From positions 18,008,837-18,072,836 of the forward strand of contig NC_087073.1 in the NCBI RefSeq assembly GCF_026151205.1: 64,000 nt of DNA. Direction: 5' to 3'. Under the pieces are notes generated by a model. It ran no database searches. It was given only the letters and a program-made list of their open reading frames with translations, and was not told the DNA's origin. The stretch is from Bolinopsis microptera. Its lineage: Eukaryota > Ctenophora > Tentaculata > Lobata > Bolinopsidae. Below are positions 11,105 to 22,504 of the stretch, one piece after another (position 1 is the first letter of the stretch; the number at the start of each line of letters is the position of its first letter). The position numbers and the translations under genes were made by a program.

Positions 11105-11983
11105 ATGGCGGATGACCCAAGTTTGACCCGATCCCAGGAGTTAATCAAGGAGTTCAATTATGATGAACAGGAAGATGTGGAAGGCTGTGTTGCAAGGTGG
11201 TCCAGTCAGTTAGGAAAAGACCTGCACATGGACTACAGTGACATTGATTACGAAAGTCGTGAAAAGATCAAGACTAAGGATAAACAGACTCTGTCAGGCT
11301 GGCTTGTGAATGCAGTAGACCTTGTTCGTCGGCAGAATAGTCAGTTGTATCTCTTGAAGGAGATCATCGAGTGCTTCAAGACGGAAGCACTAGCAGACAA
11401 AGAGAAGGTGATCAGACTGCAGGGCCAACTGCTTGTGCAGAAGGATGAACAACTTCAGTTGCTTAAGACGTCTGTTGAGGAGACAGTGCAAACGACGGTG
11501 GAGTCAGGGATTAAGTGCTACAGTGCAGCTGTACAACAGAACAGTACAAGTGGTACGGTCTGCAACAGTAATATCCTGAAGAAGGTGATGAAGAGTGTGG
11601 CTGCAGAGGAGGACAGGAGCAAGAACCTGATTGTGTTTGGGCTAAAAGAAGAGGAGGAAGAACAGCTTCCAGCGCTAGTTACCGCAGTATTGGAGGAGAT
11701 CGGGGAGAAACCTCACTTCGAAGCGACTAGAATCGGCTGGAAGAGACCAGGTAGTACGGCTATCCGACCAGTCAAGATCACCGTCCCAAGCTCCACAGCA
11801 GTTCATCAGATTCTGATGAAAACAGGGAGACTGAGGCTAGTTGAGTCGCACAAAGATGTATGGATATGTCCAGACAGATCCTGCGAAGAACGAGCAACAA
11901 GGAAGCATCTGGTAACTGACCTGAAGAAGAAGAGGGCTGAACAGACTCATCTCGACCACTATATCCGGTACGGGAAGGTATAA
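11105..11983 (+). CDS. LINE ORF1-like protein (coiled coil plus RRM-like domain)
   Basis: A 292-residue frame starting at MADDPSLTRSQ; an in-frame ATG 33 bases earlier is possible. A predicted helical, coiled-coil-prone middle (about residues 75-140, rich in Leu, Glu, Gln and Lys) precedes a domain with the pattern RSKNLIVFGLKEEE ... RIGWKRPG ... RPVKITVPS ... WICPDRSCEERATRKHL. This is the RRM-like RNA-binding domain found in ORF1 proteins of many invertebrate non-LTR retrotransposons; a full frame suggests moderate age. The same pattern recurs at 20507-21358. It would form an RNA-binding particle with its own transcript (family knowledge). No complete ORF2 follows, only a short degenerate start at 12110-12316. 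Confidence 0.75.
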   Translation: MADDPSLTRSQELIKEFNYDEQEDVEGCVARWSSQLGKDLHMDYSDIDYESREKIKTKDKQTLSGWLVNAVDLVRRQNSQLYLLKEIIECFKTEALADKEKVIRLQGQLLVQKDEQLQLLKTSVEETVQTTVESGIKCYSAAVQQNSTSGTVCNSNILKKVMKSVAAEEDRSKNLIVFGLKEEEEEQLPALVTAVLEEIGEKPHFEATRIGWKRPGSTAIRPVKITVPSSTAVHQILMKTGRLRLVESHKDVWICPDRSCEERATRKHLVTDLKKKRAEQTHLDHYIRYGKV

Positions 11984-12109
11984 AGCCATCATGAGTTATT
12001 TATGTCTCTCGGACACTGATCAGTATATGTAGGAGTGATGAGAATTTTATGAGTTTTCGGATGTTATCTGTATTTGAGAGACAATTATATAATTTAAATA
12101 CTTTATTAT

Positions 12110-12316
12110 TTGATTGTTTCACACTTATCATATTTCATAATTTTATTACTAGGTGGAGGTGATGTTATTGAGACTTTGGGCGGCCATAAAACTCCTGTTT
12201 TAAAAGTTGTTCTCTGTACTTGTTTCACTGACCCACGCTTTATAGCATTTATACATTTCGGCCCAATTTATATGTTGTTCGATTTGCTGTACATTTGTAT
12301 ATTTGCTATTTTGTAA
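12110..12316 (+). pseudogene. Degenerate start of LINE ORF2 with 2A-like remnant
   Basis: A hydrophobic stretch (YFIILLLGGG) leads into GDVIETLGGHKTPVLKV. This resembles a decayed GDIETNPGP 2A-like motif followed by the LKV start of a LINE endonuclease; compare ILNPGP...LKVMYQN in the LINE at 32133-33375. Nothing after it looks like an endonuclease, so ORF2 was truncated here. The match is short and the call is tentative. Confidence 0.35.
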
Positions 12317-12854
12317 AAGTTTCAAATCTATGAGATGGCGCGGTAAATTTGCATGCTGATAAGATACAGTTACCCCTCATTGTTCTACCATTAGTTTAAC
12401 TTCAACAGGGGAATCTCTCTTAGACAACGTGAATATTCATGGACAACATGCTGAACTAAACGCAGAAAAGTGGGAGATAGACCATCTGAGAAGTATGAGA
12501 TAGACCATCTGAGAAGCGTCATTTCTATGTTACAATTCGAAGCACCCAATTAATCATAGTTAACTTTGATGAGAATAAAGAAATGCCCGATTGAAATGAA
12601 GTCTATTTTCCGAAATCGAATACATTCAAACCCGATTTGTAGTGCCTAAATTCATTATTATTGTTGTAATTTGAAGATCATGATAAACATCGAGTACAAG
12701 CATACACTTTGAAGTAACTATGAAGCTTGATGTTCGAAATGTTTCAACCCGAACCTGTCCCTAGAGAGGTTGAGAAGGGACATTTCTTACATTTCTGCCC
12801 TAAACTATAAAGTGTTTACCTGAACATTGTTTAATAAACAACGCAAGATGGAAT
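12317..12854. other. Non-coding interval
   Basis: No gene or recognisable repeat family is seen. A short imperfect tandem repeat, GAGATAGACCATCTGAGAAG, occurs twice near 12474-12515. Confidence 0.4.
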
Positions 12855-14689
12855 CTACTCGGAAACGCACTGACCTATTTTAAAGCAATCTGGAGATCCG
12901 TTGGTAAAGCTGATTACACCGTCTTCACAGACCGCTCTAACATTGCTGCCTTTTTTGGCGTGTTTCTTTAGGCAGCTGTAGGTAATTTCCATCCCATCTT
13001 CAGCTGGTAACTGAGAGTCTTCTATTTTGAAATCCGAATCAGGGTCGAAAATGGTACAACCAGCTGAAATTACATCATATTTAGGCTGTGTTACTGTTAA
13101 TAAATTCTAACGTACTTTAACTTATTTCAAACCAAAAATAATTTGAAAAGTGATTAACATTTAACCTTTATGTCAACGCTATTTTTGCCCCTTATTCTCT
13201 GTACGTACCACGACAAACTGAAATCTGACCATCTTGGACAAGTTGTCCGTCCTGACAAACTGCTTTGTCACCTCCCCTATTGGTGTAGTTCTCAGGACAG
13301 CTGAGGGTTACTTCCGTTTCGTGTTGAACTGGTAGCACTGGTTTCGTCACAATTTTCCTCCATGTTGCATCAAGAGTCTTGCAATTTGCTGAAAAATTTA
13401 CTACTACATAATTGTAATACAATATCTGAAGGATGTATTTTTTGATACATTTGCGAGAATCGTTTTTCGTTTGAAGAAAATGAAAACCTTTGTGCATACA
13501 TAGTACTATTTGGTCATACTGTAGTAACAGTTGCGAAAAAAGATCGTATAACTTGAGTAACCATTTGAAAGGTTTCTAGTTTCTACTCACCATGACAATC
13601 TGGAGTTTTGCCTGCTAAAACAAATACTCCGTCCTGACAAACTGCTTTGTCACCTCCTTTGTTGGTGTAATCTACAGGACAGCTGAGGGTTACTTCTGTT
13701 TCGTGTTCAACCGGCAGTGCTGGTTTCGTTAAAATGTCATTCCATGTTTGGTCTACAGTCTTGCAAATCTCTGAAATAATTATAATTCGAAATAGTTTCT
13801 AGTACCGATTTTAGTTACAGAATATGAGCACTTTTTGGTATTAATTCATAGTTATCTCTTTGACATTTATCATGAATATGAAAAGTGCATAATTTATTTT
13901 AAGTTGAGGCTTAATGAGACCGCGTAAGCCTCATAGTCATGTATTTCGGCGAAATGTGTAAGATAACTAACCAGGACTGTAAACTTCAACCTCTGATAGT
14001 ATTACAAAGGAATTTCCACCCTAAACCTGCACACTTGATCCGTCTAAATTGACATCCGGAAATATATACAGATTCTTTCCAGTCTCAAAGTGAACGGTAC
14101 CGACATTGGTTGCTCCATCATAGTTTCCTCCGGTCAAGTCTATCCCGACCCATATTTTAACTCCATCAATCCTTGAGGGAATTTCGTTCACTCTGTTATA
14201 TATCTTTATCTCTCGTATGAAAGATAATTTAGGTAAAGTGAGTAGCCACCAAGCGTTTTCTCCCCTGGTCGCGGTGTGGGAGAAATCGGGGTTAGGACGT
14301 TCACTGAAGAAATGGTATTTTAATTGTATTTTAATTGCACTTGCTGTATATATTGTACGTCTTCTGTTTAAAGTTATTCTGAGTATTAGCCAGTCTAATA
14401 TTATGCTTTGATGATGATTTTTGACTTGCTATAATTCTTCCAATTCTAAAATCTTCGGTTAATATGCAGTCACTTACGTTCCGAGAGTCTTGCCATCTAT
14501 CGCCTTCGATGCAGGAAATAAATAAGTATTTATTTGCGTTGCGGTTCCTTCAAGAGCAATGTTCTTCATCTTGCCGGCGTGCATATTCCCTATGTTTATA
14601 ATTATAATATTAAATAATAAATAAAAGTTGCGCGGCGTACATTATATAAAAATCATCAAACTATATATAATAATAATACGTATAACAAA

Positions 14690-14860
14690 TTTGACCAAAA
14701 CCCATAATCATGGGTAGAGTGGACCGCTGCCAGTGTCTCTCTTTCCCAAACAAAAGGAAATGATATTAATTTGATTAACCGTTCTCAAATGCAAAATGAT
14801 ACCGAGAATGAAATCGGTCGCTCGCTTTTCCCATTCATTCACGGCTTACAATCAATCACA
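14690..14860. repeat. Dispersed repeat in intron, shared with the 9.1-9.5 kb region
   Basis: The blocks GGGTAGAGTGGACCG(C/T)TGCCAGTGT and TCGCTCGCTTTTCCCATTCA occur here and at about 9468-9495 and 9112-9135, in a different order. This points to fragments of a common mobile sequence. It lies in the intron between the TSP1 and F5/8C exons. Confidence 0.55.
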
Positions 14861-15003
14861 TGCTGTAAAAATTCCTTTGGGTTGCGTTCGGGTCGATATA
14901 CCTAGTATTTCGGGATAAGGGTGGTACTGGTAGTTAGTGAATTAGCTGAAGTTTATTGATTCTTTATTGCTGAGTACAGCTGCCTTCGGGTAGTTCTTCT
15001 TAA

Positions 15004-15125
15004 TCTATCACTCCGGCCTCCGGCCGGAGTGCACGCTTCGCGTGCACGAAAGAGGCGTGTAACGTGTACCAGAGGGGGTATAATAGTAAAGGGGGTATGA
15101 TAGTAAAGGGGGTACATAGTATACC
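15004..15125. repeat. GC-rich hairpins and short tandem repeat in intron
   Basis: Two adjacent perfect or near-perfect hairpins (CTCCGGCCTCCGGCCGGAG and GTGCACGCTTCGCGTGCAC) are followed by three copies of an 18-base unit around GGGGGTATAATAGTAAAG. Similar small GC-rich palindromes occur elsewhere in the window (for example near 57540, 59260 and 59710). Confidence 0.6.
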
Positions 15126-16176
15126 CACAATAAATGCAACGGTCGTGCTTGCCAGCACTGTGATAGATAAAATCATACACAACAACTTTTGGTTCTGTTA
15201 CCTGGACAAGAATAGGTGTTACAAGATCGAGTCTGAGTGGCTGATCCGGTACAGTCGGTTCCTCTGCCAACTGGAGAAGGATTAGAGCAGGACCGGGTTC
15301 TTGTCTGTGTTTCTCCCCCACACTCTCCAGAGCAGGACGACCAGGAGGAGTACGAACTCCAACCTCCATTCACCGGGACTGAGAGAGAGAGATGTATTGA
15401 GAAATGAGAGACCGTATAGAAATAGAATAATCGAGGAATTGGTAGTGATAAAAACTTTTTGTAATGATAAAAACATTTTGTCGTGACGTTAGTGTCTCAT
15501 TAGCACATACTCATAGTAAGAGACAAAATCACTTGGGGCACAGTCGAGGCACACTCGTTGAAGTTTATCGATACATGGCCGTTGGGGCAAAACATTTCCC
15601 CAAAGGTATTCCAGTACAAACTTATTATCCAGGAAATAACAACTTATAAATTTCGGTTTATTTCAATTTCTATCGGACTCAATAGAAACAGATCACAGAT
15701 GATTGTAAAAAATACTCATTTTCCAACATTTTAGCAGCTTAACTTTCCTTCCTTACTTTATTGAAAATCGAGTTTTAGGATTTTGATATCAGATATGCCT
15801 CCGAGTTCGAGTGATTTTAATGTCCGTCCATGCAATGTCCGGACAAATTACGTCCGATAAGGTATCTTATAGTTATACCTCGACCAGTTATTGATATTTC
15901 GATCACAGTAAGTACAGCAGTACTTTCACTGTTTAGTTGGTAATACTAATTATATTTATAGTTGGTAAAACTAAATGAATAACGTAGATAATAACTTACC
16001 AATACCACTAGCACACAAAGATATCAACGGAGAGAAAATCAAAAGTAAAAATTTCATTGTCTAGTTTTCTGAAAGATAAAAATAGAAAAAGTTTTTTATT
16101 ACCATGCCATTGCCAGTTTGTCACTATCATTTACTCAGCGATCTCAAATTAATCAAGAATCTTCATTTTATATCTG

Positions 16177-18906
16177 CGCCATCCCGGAGTTGATGAATCC
16201 AGATTTTTGGAACATTTTTGGAACATTTTTGGAACATGTCCCAAAATTGTCCCAAAAGTGTCCCATGCATTTATTTGCCCTAATAAGCTCTAAATAGTGC
16301 CAAAAATAATTGTAAATGATGGATATAGGTAAAAACTAGGCCTAAGAGCCATCAAAACTCAAATAACATTACCCAGGTTCATGGAATGAACGAAAATGAA
16401 CAAAAATGAATATTGTCCTAAAAATGCTCAGAACGGTTTAAAATTGGTCGGAAAGTGTTTATATTGGTCCTATGACCACTCAAACCAAGTTTGGGAATCA
16501 CTGCATGTCTAGAACCGATGTTACCTATGTTCCAAAATGTTCCAATTTTGGGACAATAATCCTCCTGAGAATCCAGATTTTTGGAACATGGGCACATCGA
16601 AGTATTGGCTGTATTTAAGTGCTGGGAAGCCTCAATTCGGTTTTCTAAGATGGATATAGGTAAAAACTAGGCCTAAGAGCCATCAAAACTCAAATAACAT
16701 TACCCGGGTTCATGGAATGAACGAAAATGAACAAAAATGAATATTGTCCTAAAAATGCTCAGAACGGTTTAAAATTGGTCGGAAAGTGTTTATATTGGTC
16801 CTATGACCACTCAAACCAAGTTTGGGAATCACTGCATGTCTAGAACCGATGTTACCTATGTTCCAAAATGTTCCAATTTTGGGACAATAATCCTCCTGAG
16901 AATCCAGATTTTTGGAACATGGGCACATCGAAGTATTGGCTGTATTTAAGTGCTGGGAAGCCTCAATTCGGTTTTCTAAGATGGATATAGGTAAAAACTA
17001 GGCCTAAGAGCCATCAAAACTCAATTATATTTATAACATTACCCGGGTTCATGGAATGAACGAAAATGAACAAAAATGAATATTGTCCTAAAAATGCTCA
17101 GAACAGTTTAAAATTGGTCGGAAAGTGTTTATATTGGTCCTATGACCACTCAAACCAAGTTTGGGAATCACTGCATGTCTAGAACCGATGTTACCTATGT
17201 TCCAAAATGTTCCAATTTTGGGACAATAATCCTCCTGAGAATCCAGATTTTTGGAACATGGGCACATCGAAGTATTGGCTGTATTTAAGTGCTGGGAAGC
17301 CTCAATTCGGTTTTCTAAGATGGATATTATAGGTAAAAACTAGGCCTAAGAGCCATCAAAACTCAAATAACAATACCCAGGTTCATGTAATGAACGAAAA
17401 TGAACAAAAATGAATATTGTCCAAAAAATGCTCAGAACGGTTTAAAATTGGTCGGAAAGTGTTTATATTGGTCCTGCAACCACTCAAACCAAGTTTGGGA
17501 ATCACTGCATGTCTAGAACCGATGTTACCTATGTTCCAAAATGTTCCAATTTTGGGACAATAATCCTCCTGAGAATCCAGATTTTTGGAACATGGGCACA
17601 TCGAAGTATTGGCTGTATTTAAGTGCTGGGAAGCCTCAATTCGGTTTTCTAAGATGGATATAGGTAAAAACTAGGCCTAAGAGCCATCAAAACTCAAATA
17701 ACATTACCCAGGTTCATTTAATGAACGAAAATGAACAAAAATGAATATTGTCCTAAAAATGCTCAGAACGGTTTAAAATTAGTCGGAAAGTGTTTATATT
17801 GGTCCTATGACCACTCAAACCAAGTTTGGGAATCACTGCATGTCTACAACCGATGTTACCTATGTTCCAAAATGTTCCAATTTTGGGACAATAATCCTCC
17901 TGAGAATCCAGATTTTTGGAACATGGGCACATCGAAGTATTGGCTGTATTTAAGTGCTGGGAAGCATTTATATCAAAATATTGGAGGATTATTAAAACAA
18001 AAATATTTGCCCAATAAAATAATTTCTGTTTAATTGTACATAATTCTGAATGCAACTTTAAGACCCTGTTGGACGACAATATTGACTCTTTGCCACCATT
18101 TTTTAACCATTCTGAGTGCTTTGAGGAAAATTTTCATGTTCGTTGTTCATTCCATAAACTTGGGTAATATTATTCGACTTTTGATGGCTCCTCTATAAGG
18201 CCTAGTTTTTTTATATCCATCTTAGAAAACCGAATTGAGGCTTCCCAGCACTTCGATGTCCCCATGTTCCAAAAATCTGGATGCTCAGGAGGATTATTGT
18301 GACAACATTGGTAACATCGGGTCTAGACATGAAGTGATTCCCAAACTTTCCGACCAATTTAAAACCGTTCTGAGCATTTTTAGGACAATATTCATTTTTT
18401 GTTCATTTTCGTTCATTCCATGAACCTGGGTAATGTTATTTGAGTTTTGATGGCTCTTAGGCTTAGTTTTTACCTATATCCATCTTAGAAAACCGAATTG
18501 AGGCTTCCCAGCACTTAAATACAGCCAATACTTCGATGTGCCCATGTTCCAAAAATCTGGATTCTCAGGAGGATTATTGTGCCAAAATTGGAACATTTTG
18601 GAACATAGGTAACATCGGTTCTAGACATGCAGTGATTCCCAAACTTGGTTTGAGTGGTCCTAGGACCAATGTCAACACTTTCCGACCCATTTTAAACCAT
18701 TCTGAGCACTTTGAGAAGAATGTTCATTTTCGTTCATTTCTGGTCATTCCATGGGTAATTTTATACGACTTTTGATGGCTCCTAGGCCTAGCTTACGGCT
18801 ATATCCATTTTAGAAAACCGAACTGAGCCTTCCCAGCACTCAAATACGGCCAATACTGCGATGTGCCCATGTTCCAAATTTATGGATTCATCTACCGCCA
18901 TCCCGG
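16177..18906. mobile_element. Foldback-type element of inverted tandem arrays with 11-bp flanking duplication
   Basis: The element at 16188-18895 is bordered by the same 11 bases, CGCCATCCCGG, at 16177-16187 and 18896-18906. Its ends are imperfect inverted repeats (GATGAATCC ... TTTGGAACAT on both sides). Inside are five direct copies of a 331-339 bp unit, with starts near 16318, 16649, 16980, 17319 and 17653. A spacer of about 120 bp (about 17965-18085) follows, then about three diverged copies of the same unit in the opposite orientation up to 18890. The transcript or single strand could fold into a long hairpin. Target-site length of 9-11 bp is typical of Mutator-like elements, but no transposase is present and the class is not proven. 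Confidence 0.75.
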
Positions 18907-19640
18907 CGCAGTTTATATCTCCGCCAAAAGCATCACATTTTAGCATTAATGCGCGTAGTTTTCTCAACTATTTTCACAGTCGCGCCTTCCTGAAGTTACA
19001 TTAAACAGCCTCTTTTGCTTCCTAACATACCAGTTTATAGGAAGAAAAATATTACATATAGCAAGAAACCGAAATCGAACTTGGCACATTAATAGCATGG
19101 GAGAAGATATTATACATGGGCGATATTTAGCAGAGATAAACCGGTACCTACGGTATACCTACGGGGGTGATATTAGTACAATTTTGTTAGCAGTTAGAAC
19201 ACCTCCTCCCGTATTATTGAGAATAAATTTACTTTTCCATACAATTGCTCACTTCAGTCGTATAGTAAACCGGCAGTAAAGCATGAAGTGCTTTAATGAT
19301 AAAAGATTCGTTTGATAATCATGCTTTTTTGAGTCGAGAAATACAAAATATGATGTTAACAAAACACAACTTTAAACTTTTAAAGAACGATCAAAATTCT
19401 TACAAAGTTTTAATATAAAACTCTGTGACTGTTAAAAAGTATTAGGTAAATGATTCTTTTAATTCTGCCTTGATGGTCTGTAGCTTTTTCTCCTGTTTCC
19501 CATTTTGAGGAAGTCAATCCTGATCTTCTTAGAAATTGTGCAGTAGAGTGTCGACGGGTTTGAGAACTCCAACGAATGAGGCATGATATCTTCTTCTACA
19601 GTCTTTTCAAAAACTTGTTAACATTCTGAGTTATATTATT
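18907..19640. other. Non-coding interval with shared repeat
   Basis: Bases 18903-18932 (GCAGTTTATATCTCCGCCAA and following bases) are the reverse complement of about 22915-22945, so a dispersed repeat starts here. The remainder is AT-rich, and I see no supported gene. Confidence 0.4.
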
Positions 19641-20290
19641 GTCATAACAACGAATAGCATTTAAAAAGTAGCTCAACTCTAATAACTAAACTTTATAGTC
19701 ATCTGATCGTGACAATCATTTTAGTTTTAATACTGTCAAAATAATAAATAGAAGTAGCTCATCTCTAATAATAATAACTAGACTTTATAATTATAGTCAT
19801 CTCGTGAAAATTACTAGATTTTTAATACTATCATAACAATGGATAGAAGTTAAGAAGAAGCTCGACTCTAGTCTCTAATGACTATAGATCTCGTGACAAT
19901 AATTCCTAGATCATAGTCCTTGTAATGACAGTATTAAAACTGTAATAGTTGTCACGAGATGTTTGATCTAGTTGTTAGAGTTGAGCTATTCCTAGTCCTT
20001 GTAATGACAGTATTAAAACTGTAATAGTTGTCACGAGATGTTTGATCTAGTTGTTAGAGTTGAGCTATTCCTAGTCCTTGTTATGACAGTATTAAAACTG
20101 TAATAATTGTGACGAGATGTTTGATCTAGTTTAAGAGTTGAGCTATTCCTAGTCCTTGCTATGAAAGTATTAAAACTACAATAGTTGTCACGAGATGTTT
20201 GATCTATTTATTAGAGTTGAGCTATTCCTAGTCCTTGCTATGAAAGTATAGCTCAACTCTAACAACTAGATCAAACATCTCGTGACAAAC
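19640..20290. repeat. Inverted and tandem 87-bp repeats
   Basis: Four tandem copies of an approximately 87-bp unit (TTGTCACGAGATGTTTGATC, GTTAGAGTTGAGCTATTCCT, GACAGTATTAAAACTG blocks) occupy about 19919-20245. Diverged copies in the opposite orientation lie on both sides: about 19640-19915, and a clean one at 20248-20288. The stretch can fold into long hairpins. Another copy lies at 21717-21803, beyond the ORF1 gene. Confidence 0.8.
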
Positions 20291-20309
20291 CAATAAAAAA
20301 TAAAAAAAA

Positions 20310-20425
20310 CCAGTAAACCAATTTGTATCAGTAAACCAATTTGTACCAGTAAACCAATTTGTATCAGTAAACCAATTTGTATTTGCACTGTCAGTTCGCA
20401 GTAAACCAATTTGTATTTGCACTGT
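20310..20425. repeat. 18-bp tandem repeat upstream of LINE ORF1
   Basis: Five copies of CAGTAAACCAATTTGTAT, with small changes, lie directly upstream of the ORF1 start. The fifth copy is separated by a duplicated TTGCACTG segment. It may belong to the 5' UTR or promoter of that retroelement; this is inference from position only. Confidence 0.8.
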
Positions 20426-20506
20426 TTTTTAGCTCGCTTATCAGTGATCGTTATCAGTGAAAGTGTTACTCGCCACGTCGACTTTCAACAGCGCCGACTG
20501 TGTAGC

Positions 20507-21358
20507 ATGGATTTTTCAGTGGACCGGCTCAACGCGATGGACCATGAGATGACATCAGAATTTCAGAAAATATTCAAGGTTGCCAATGTTTCATGTAGAT
20601 CTGACTTTACTGAGACCGCTTTAATGAAACTTAACAAAAATCCACTCGTCAAAATCATCGGCAGCTTAATGAAATTGGCGGAGAAGAATATTGAACTTTG
20701 TAAAAGTGCTGCTGGGAAAATTGATGTCATGAAATCGGAGAAAATAGCGGATCAGAAACTAATTATTGAAACTCAACAAGGACAGATGAATTCAGTTCAG
20801 GAGACAGTTAAATCAGAAATGAAAAGTTGGACGGATGTTGTCAAGAAAAACACTGCTCAGCGTCCTAGCGGGAAACCTTTAACAGAAAACTCTATCAAAC
20901 AAGCCGTAAGGACTGTAAATGAAGAGAAGAAACGATCGAAGTACTTGATGATCTACGGTTGCCATGAAAGTGATAAAGAAGCCGATTTTGAACTCAACAA
21001 AGTTGTCAAGGACATACTTTACGGAACTGACGCTTTCCCCGTGCTCCGCACTGGTGAGGTCTACAGAATCGGAAGGAAGGAACCGGGTAAGAATAGGCCT
21101 ATCAAGGTCGAATTTGGTTGTGCCAGTGAGGTAGACTTGATTTTGATGCGTGCACGAAACCTCAGAGACAGTGAAGTTTTCAAACATGTTTATTTGGGAC
21201 CGGACAGAACCAAAGAGGAACAGCTTGCGCATAGTAAACTTGTTAAGGAGATGAAACAGATGATCCAGAAAGACTCAAATAAACATTATTTCATACGCGA
21301 CAGAAAGATCTGCACGGCTGATAAAACCTTATCATCTCAAACGTCCCAAAGCTCCTGA
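20507..21358 (+). CDS. LINE ORF1-like protein (second copy, different subfamily)
   Basis: A 283-residue open frame starting MDFSVDRLNAMDHEM. A helical, coiled-coil-prone region (about 55-125) is followed by the ORF1 RRM-like pattern: RSKYLMIYGCHESDKEADFE ... VYRIGRKEPG ... RPIKVEFG ... HVYLGPDRTKEEQLAHSKL. It is clearly related in layout to the ORF1 at 11105-11983 but far from identical. The frame is unbroken. It is followed not by an endonuclease but by one 87-bp repeat and an RT fragment, so this copy has no usable ORF2. Start choice: the ATG at 20507 gives a normal N terminus, while an upstream ATG at 20411 lies in the tandem repeat. Confidence 0.75.
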   Translation: MDFSVDRLNAMDHEMTSEFQKIFKVANVSCRSDFTETALMKLNKNPLVKIIGSLMKLAEKNIELCKSAAGKIDVMKSEKIADQKLIIETQQGQMNSVQETVKSEMKSWTDVVKKNTAQRPSGKPLTENSIKQAVRTVNEEKKRSKYLMIYGCHESDKEADFELNKVVKDILYGTDAFPVLRTGEVYRIGRKEPGKNRPIKVEFGCASEVDLILMRARNLRDSEVFKHVYLGPDRTKEEQLAHSKLVKEMKQMIQKDSNKHYFIRDRKICTADKTLSSQTSQSS

Positions 21359-21812
21359 TAAGAGTTATTAATGTATGATGTATGTTGAGTGTTATTTGGT
21401 GCTGACTGGAGTTGCCGTGTGTAGATTTACCACTTTTTACAATTAATAAATGAACCGCGTTGAAAGCTTATTTAGTGTGTTTTTTTCAGTGCTGAGACTG
21501 GTAAATGTTAAAGTAACAGAACCTGAACTGCAACTCATATTTTTATGCTATTTTCTAGTTACGTCGACACACAAGGCTAAATAGTTTTCGGAGGCTTGCT
21601 AGAATTTTATTCTCTATGTTTCTCTATAATTTTATATTGTATGTTTTTTATATTTCGGTACAGACCAGCGCCCATTGGGCGTATTCAATCAAAAATCACA
21701 ACTATAATTGTAGTTTCAATACTGTCATAACAATAACTAGGAATAGCTCAACTCTAACAACTAGCTCAAACACCTCGTGACAATTATTACAGTTTTAATA
21801 CTGTCATTTTAA
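21359..21812. repeat. LINE 3' flank with a single 87-bp repeat copy
   Basis: Bases 21717-21803 carry one copy of the CTCAACTCTAACAACTAG ... CTCGTGACAA unit seen at 19.6-20.29 kb, in the same direction as the copy at 20248. ORF1 is therefore enclosed by direct copies. No endonuclease-coding sequence is seen in this gap. Confidence 0.65.
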
Positions 21813-22404
21813 AATCAAAGGTTTACTTGAAAATATTGATCCAAGTAAAGCGCAAGGGGCCGACAATATCCATGGAAGAATTTTAAAGTACTGTTCAGTG
21901 AGCCTGTCTAAGCCTCTTGCTATCCTTTTTGAAGCCTCTTATAAAACTGGATGTATTCCAGCAGATTGGAAAATGGCAAACGTTGTTCCAGTTCATAAAA
22001 AAGGCTCTAAAATTGAAGTTAACAACTATAGGCCAATTTCTCTGACAAGCATTATTATGAAAGTTTACGAAAAAGTAATCCGGGATGAATTGCTCAATCG
22101 ATGTGAACATCTTATTGATCAACGTCAACATGGTTTTATGAGTAGGAAATCATGTACAACTCAGCTAGTAAATTTCTGTGACAGCTTAGCCCTATCTCTC
22201 AATGACAATGTTCGCACTGACATAATATACTTTGATTTCCAAAAAGCTTTTGATTCTGTCAACCACGACATAATTCTGTTGAAGCTCAAAGAACAATATA
22301 ACATTGATGCATCTCTACTGAGATTCTTCAAGTGCTACCTTGAAAACAGATACCAAAGGGTTGTCATTGGAAATAAAATGTCTGCTCCCTGTCAGGTTAA
22401 TTGA
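21813..22404 (+). pseudogene. Reverse transcriptase fragment (jockey/CR1-like LINE)
   Basis: An open frame of about 197 codons with the fingers and first palm blocks of a LINE RT: KAQGADNIHGRILKY, IPADWKMANVVPVHKKG, NYRPISLTS, QHGFMSRKSCTTQL and the palm motif IIYFDFQKAFDSVNHD. It ends at a stop right after SAPCQV, before the GxPQGS and FADD-type blocks, so the catalytic aspartate pair is missing. Both ends are truncated. Known RTs of this type prime from nicked chromosomal DNA; this fragment cannot. Confidence 0.85.
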
Positions 22405-22504
22405 ATGTATATATATTGTTTGACGCACTTTTACCTTAACTAATCTCTGTCACATAAAATACCGGAAATATAGTTCACAACTATGAACTCAAATGTATAT
22501 AAAA

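Larger units (their letters stand above)
12855..16057 (-). pseudogene. Secreted TSP1 - F5/8C - sushi(x3) gene, apparently inactivated
   Basis: Exons in transcript order: 16000-16057 signal peptide (MKFLLLIFSPLISLCASG); 15202-15378 a TSP1 repeat ([16 protein letters not shown] ... SCNTYSCPG); about 14478-14574 and 13972-14303 an F5/8C domain; then three sushi/CCP modules at 13591-13770, 13209-13388 and 12875-13063, each with CKT/GCT ... LSCP ... VCQDG ... C cysteines. All borders are phase 1 where this can be tested, the classic arrangement for shuffled extracellular modules. Two lesions are visible against the paralogue at 5435-6247. A Gln codon (CAG) has become TAG at 14021-14023 inside the F5/8C exon. 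The acceptor before 14574 reads CCG instead of CAG. After the last sushi module the frame reaches a stop at 12855 if the donor there is not used. Skipping both F5/8C exons would change the frame or truncate the protein unless phases match, so rescue by alternative splicing needs testing. Confidence 0.75.

Noticed and set aside
17383-18775. Several 60-108 codon frames in the 16-19 kb region
   Set aside because: They are translations of the 330-bp foldback units in both directions.
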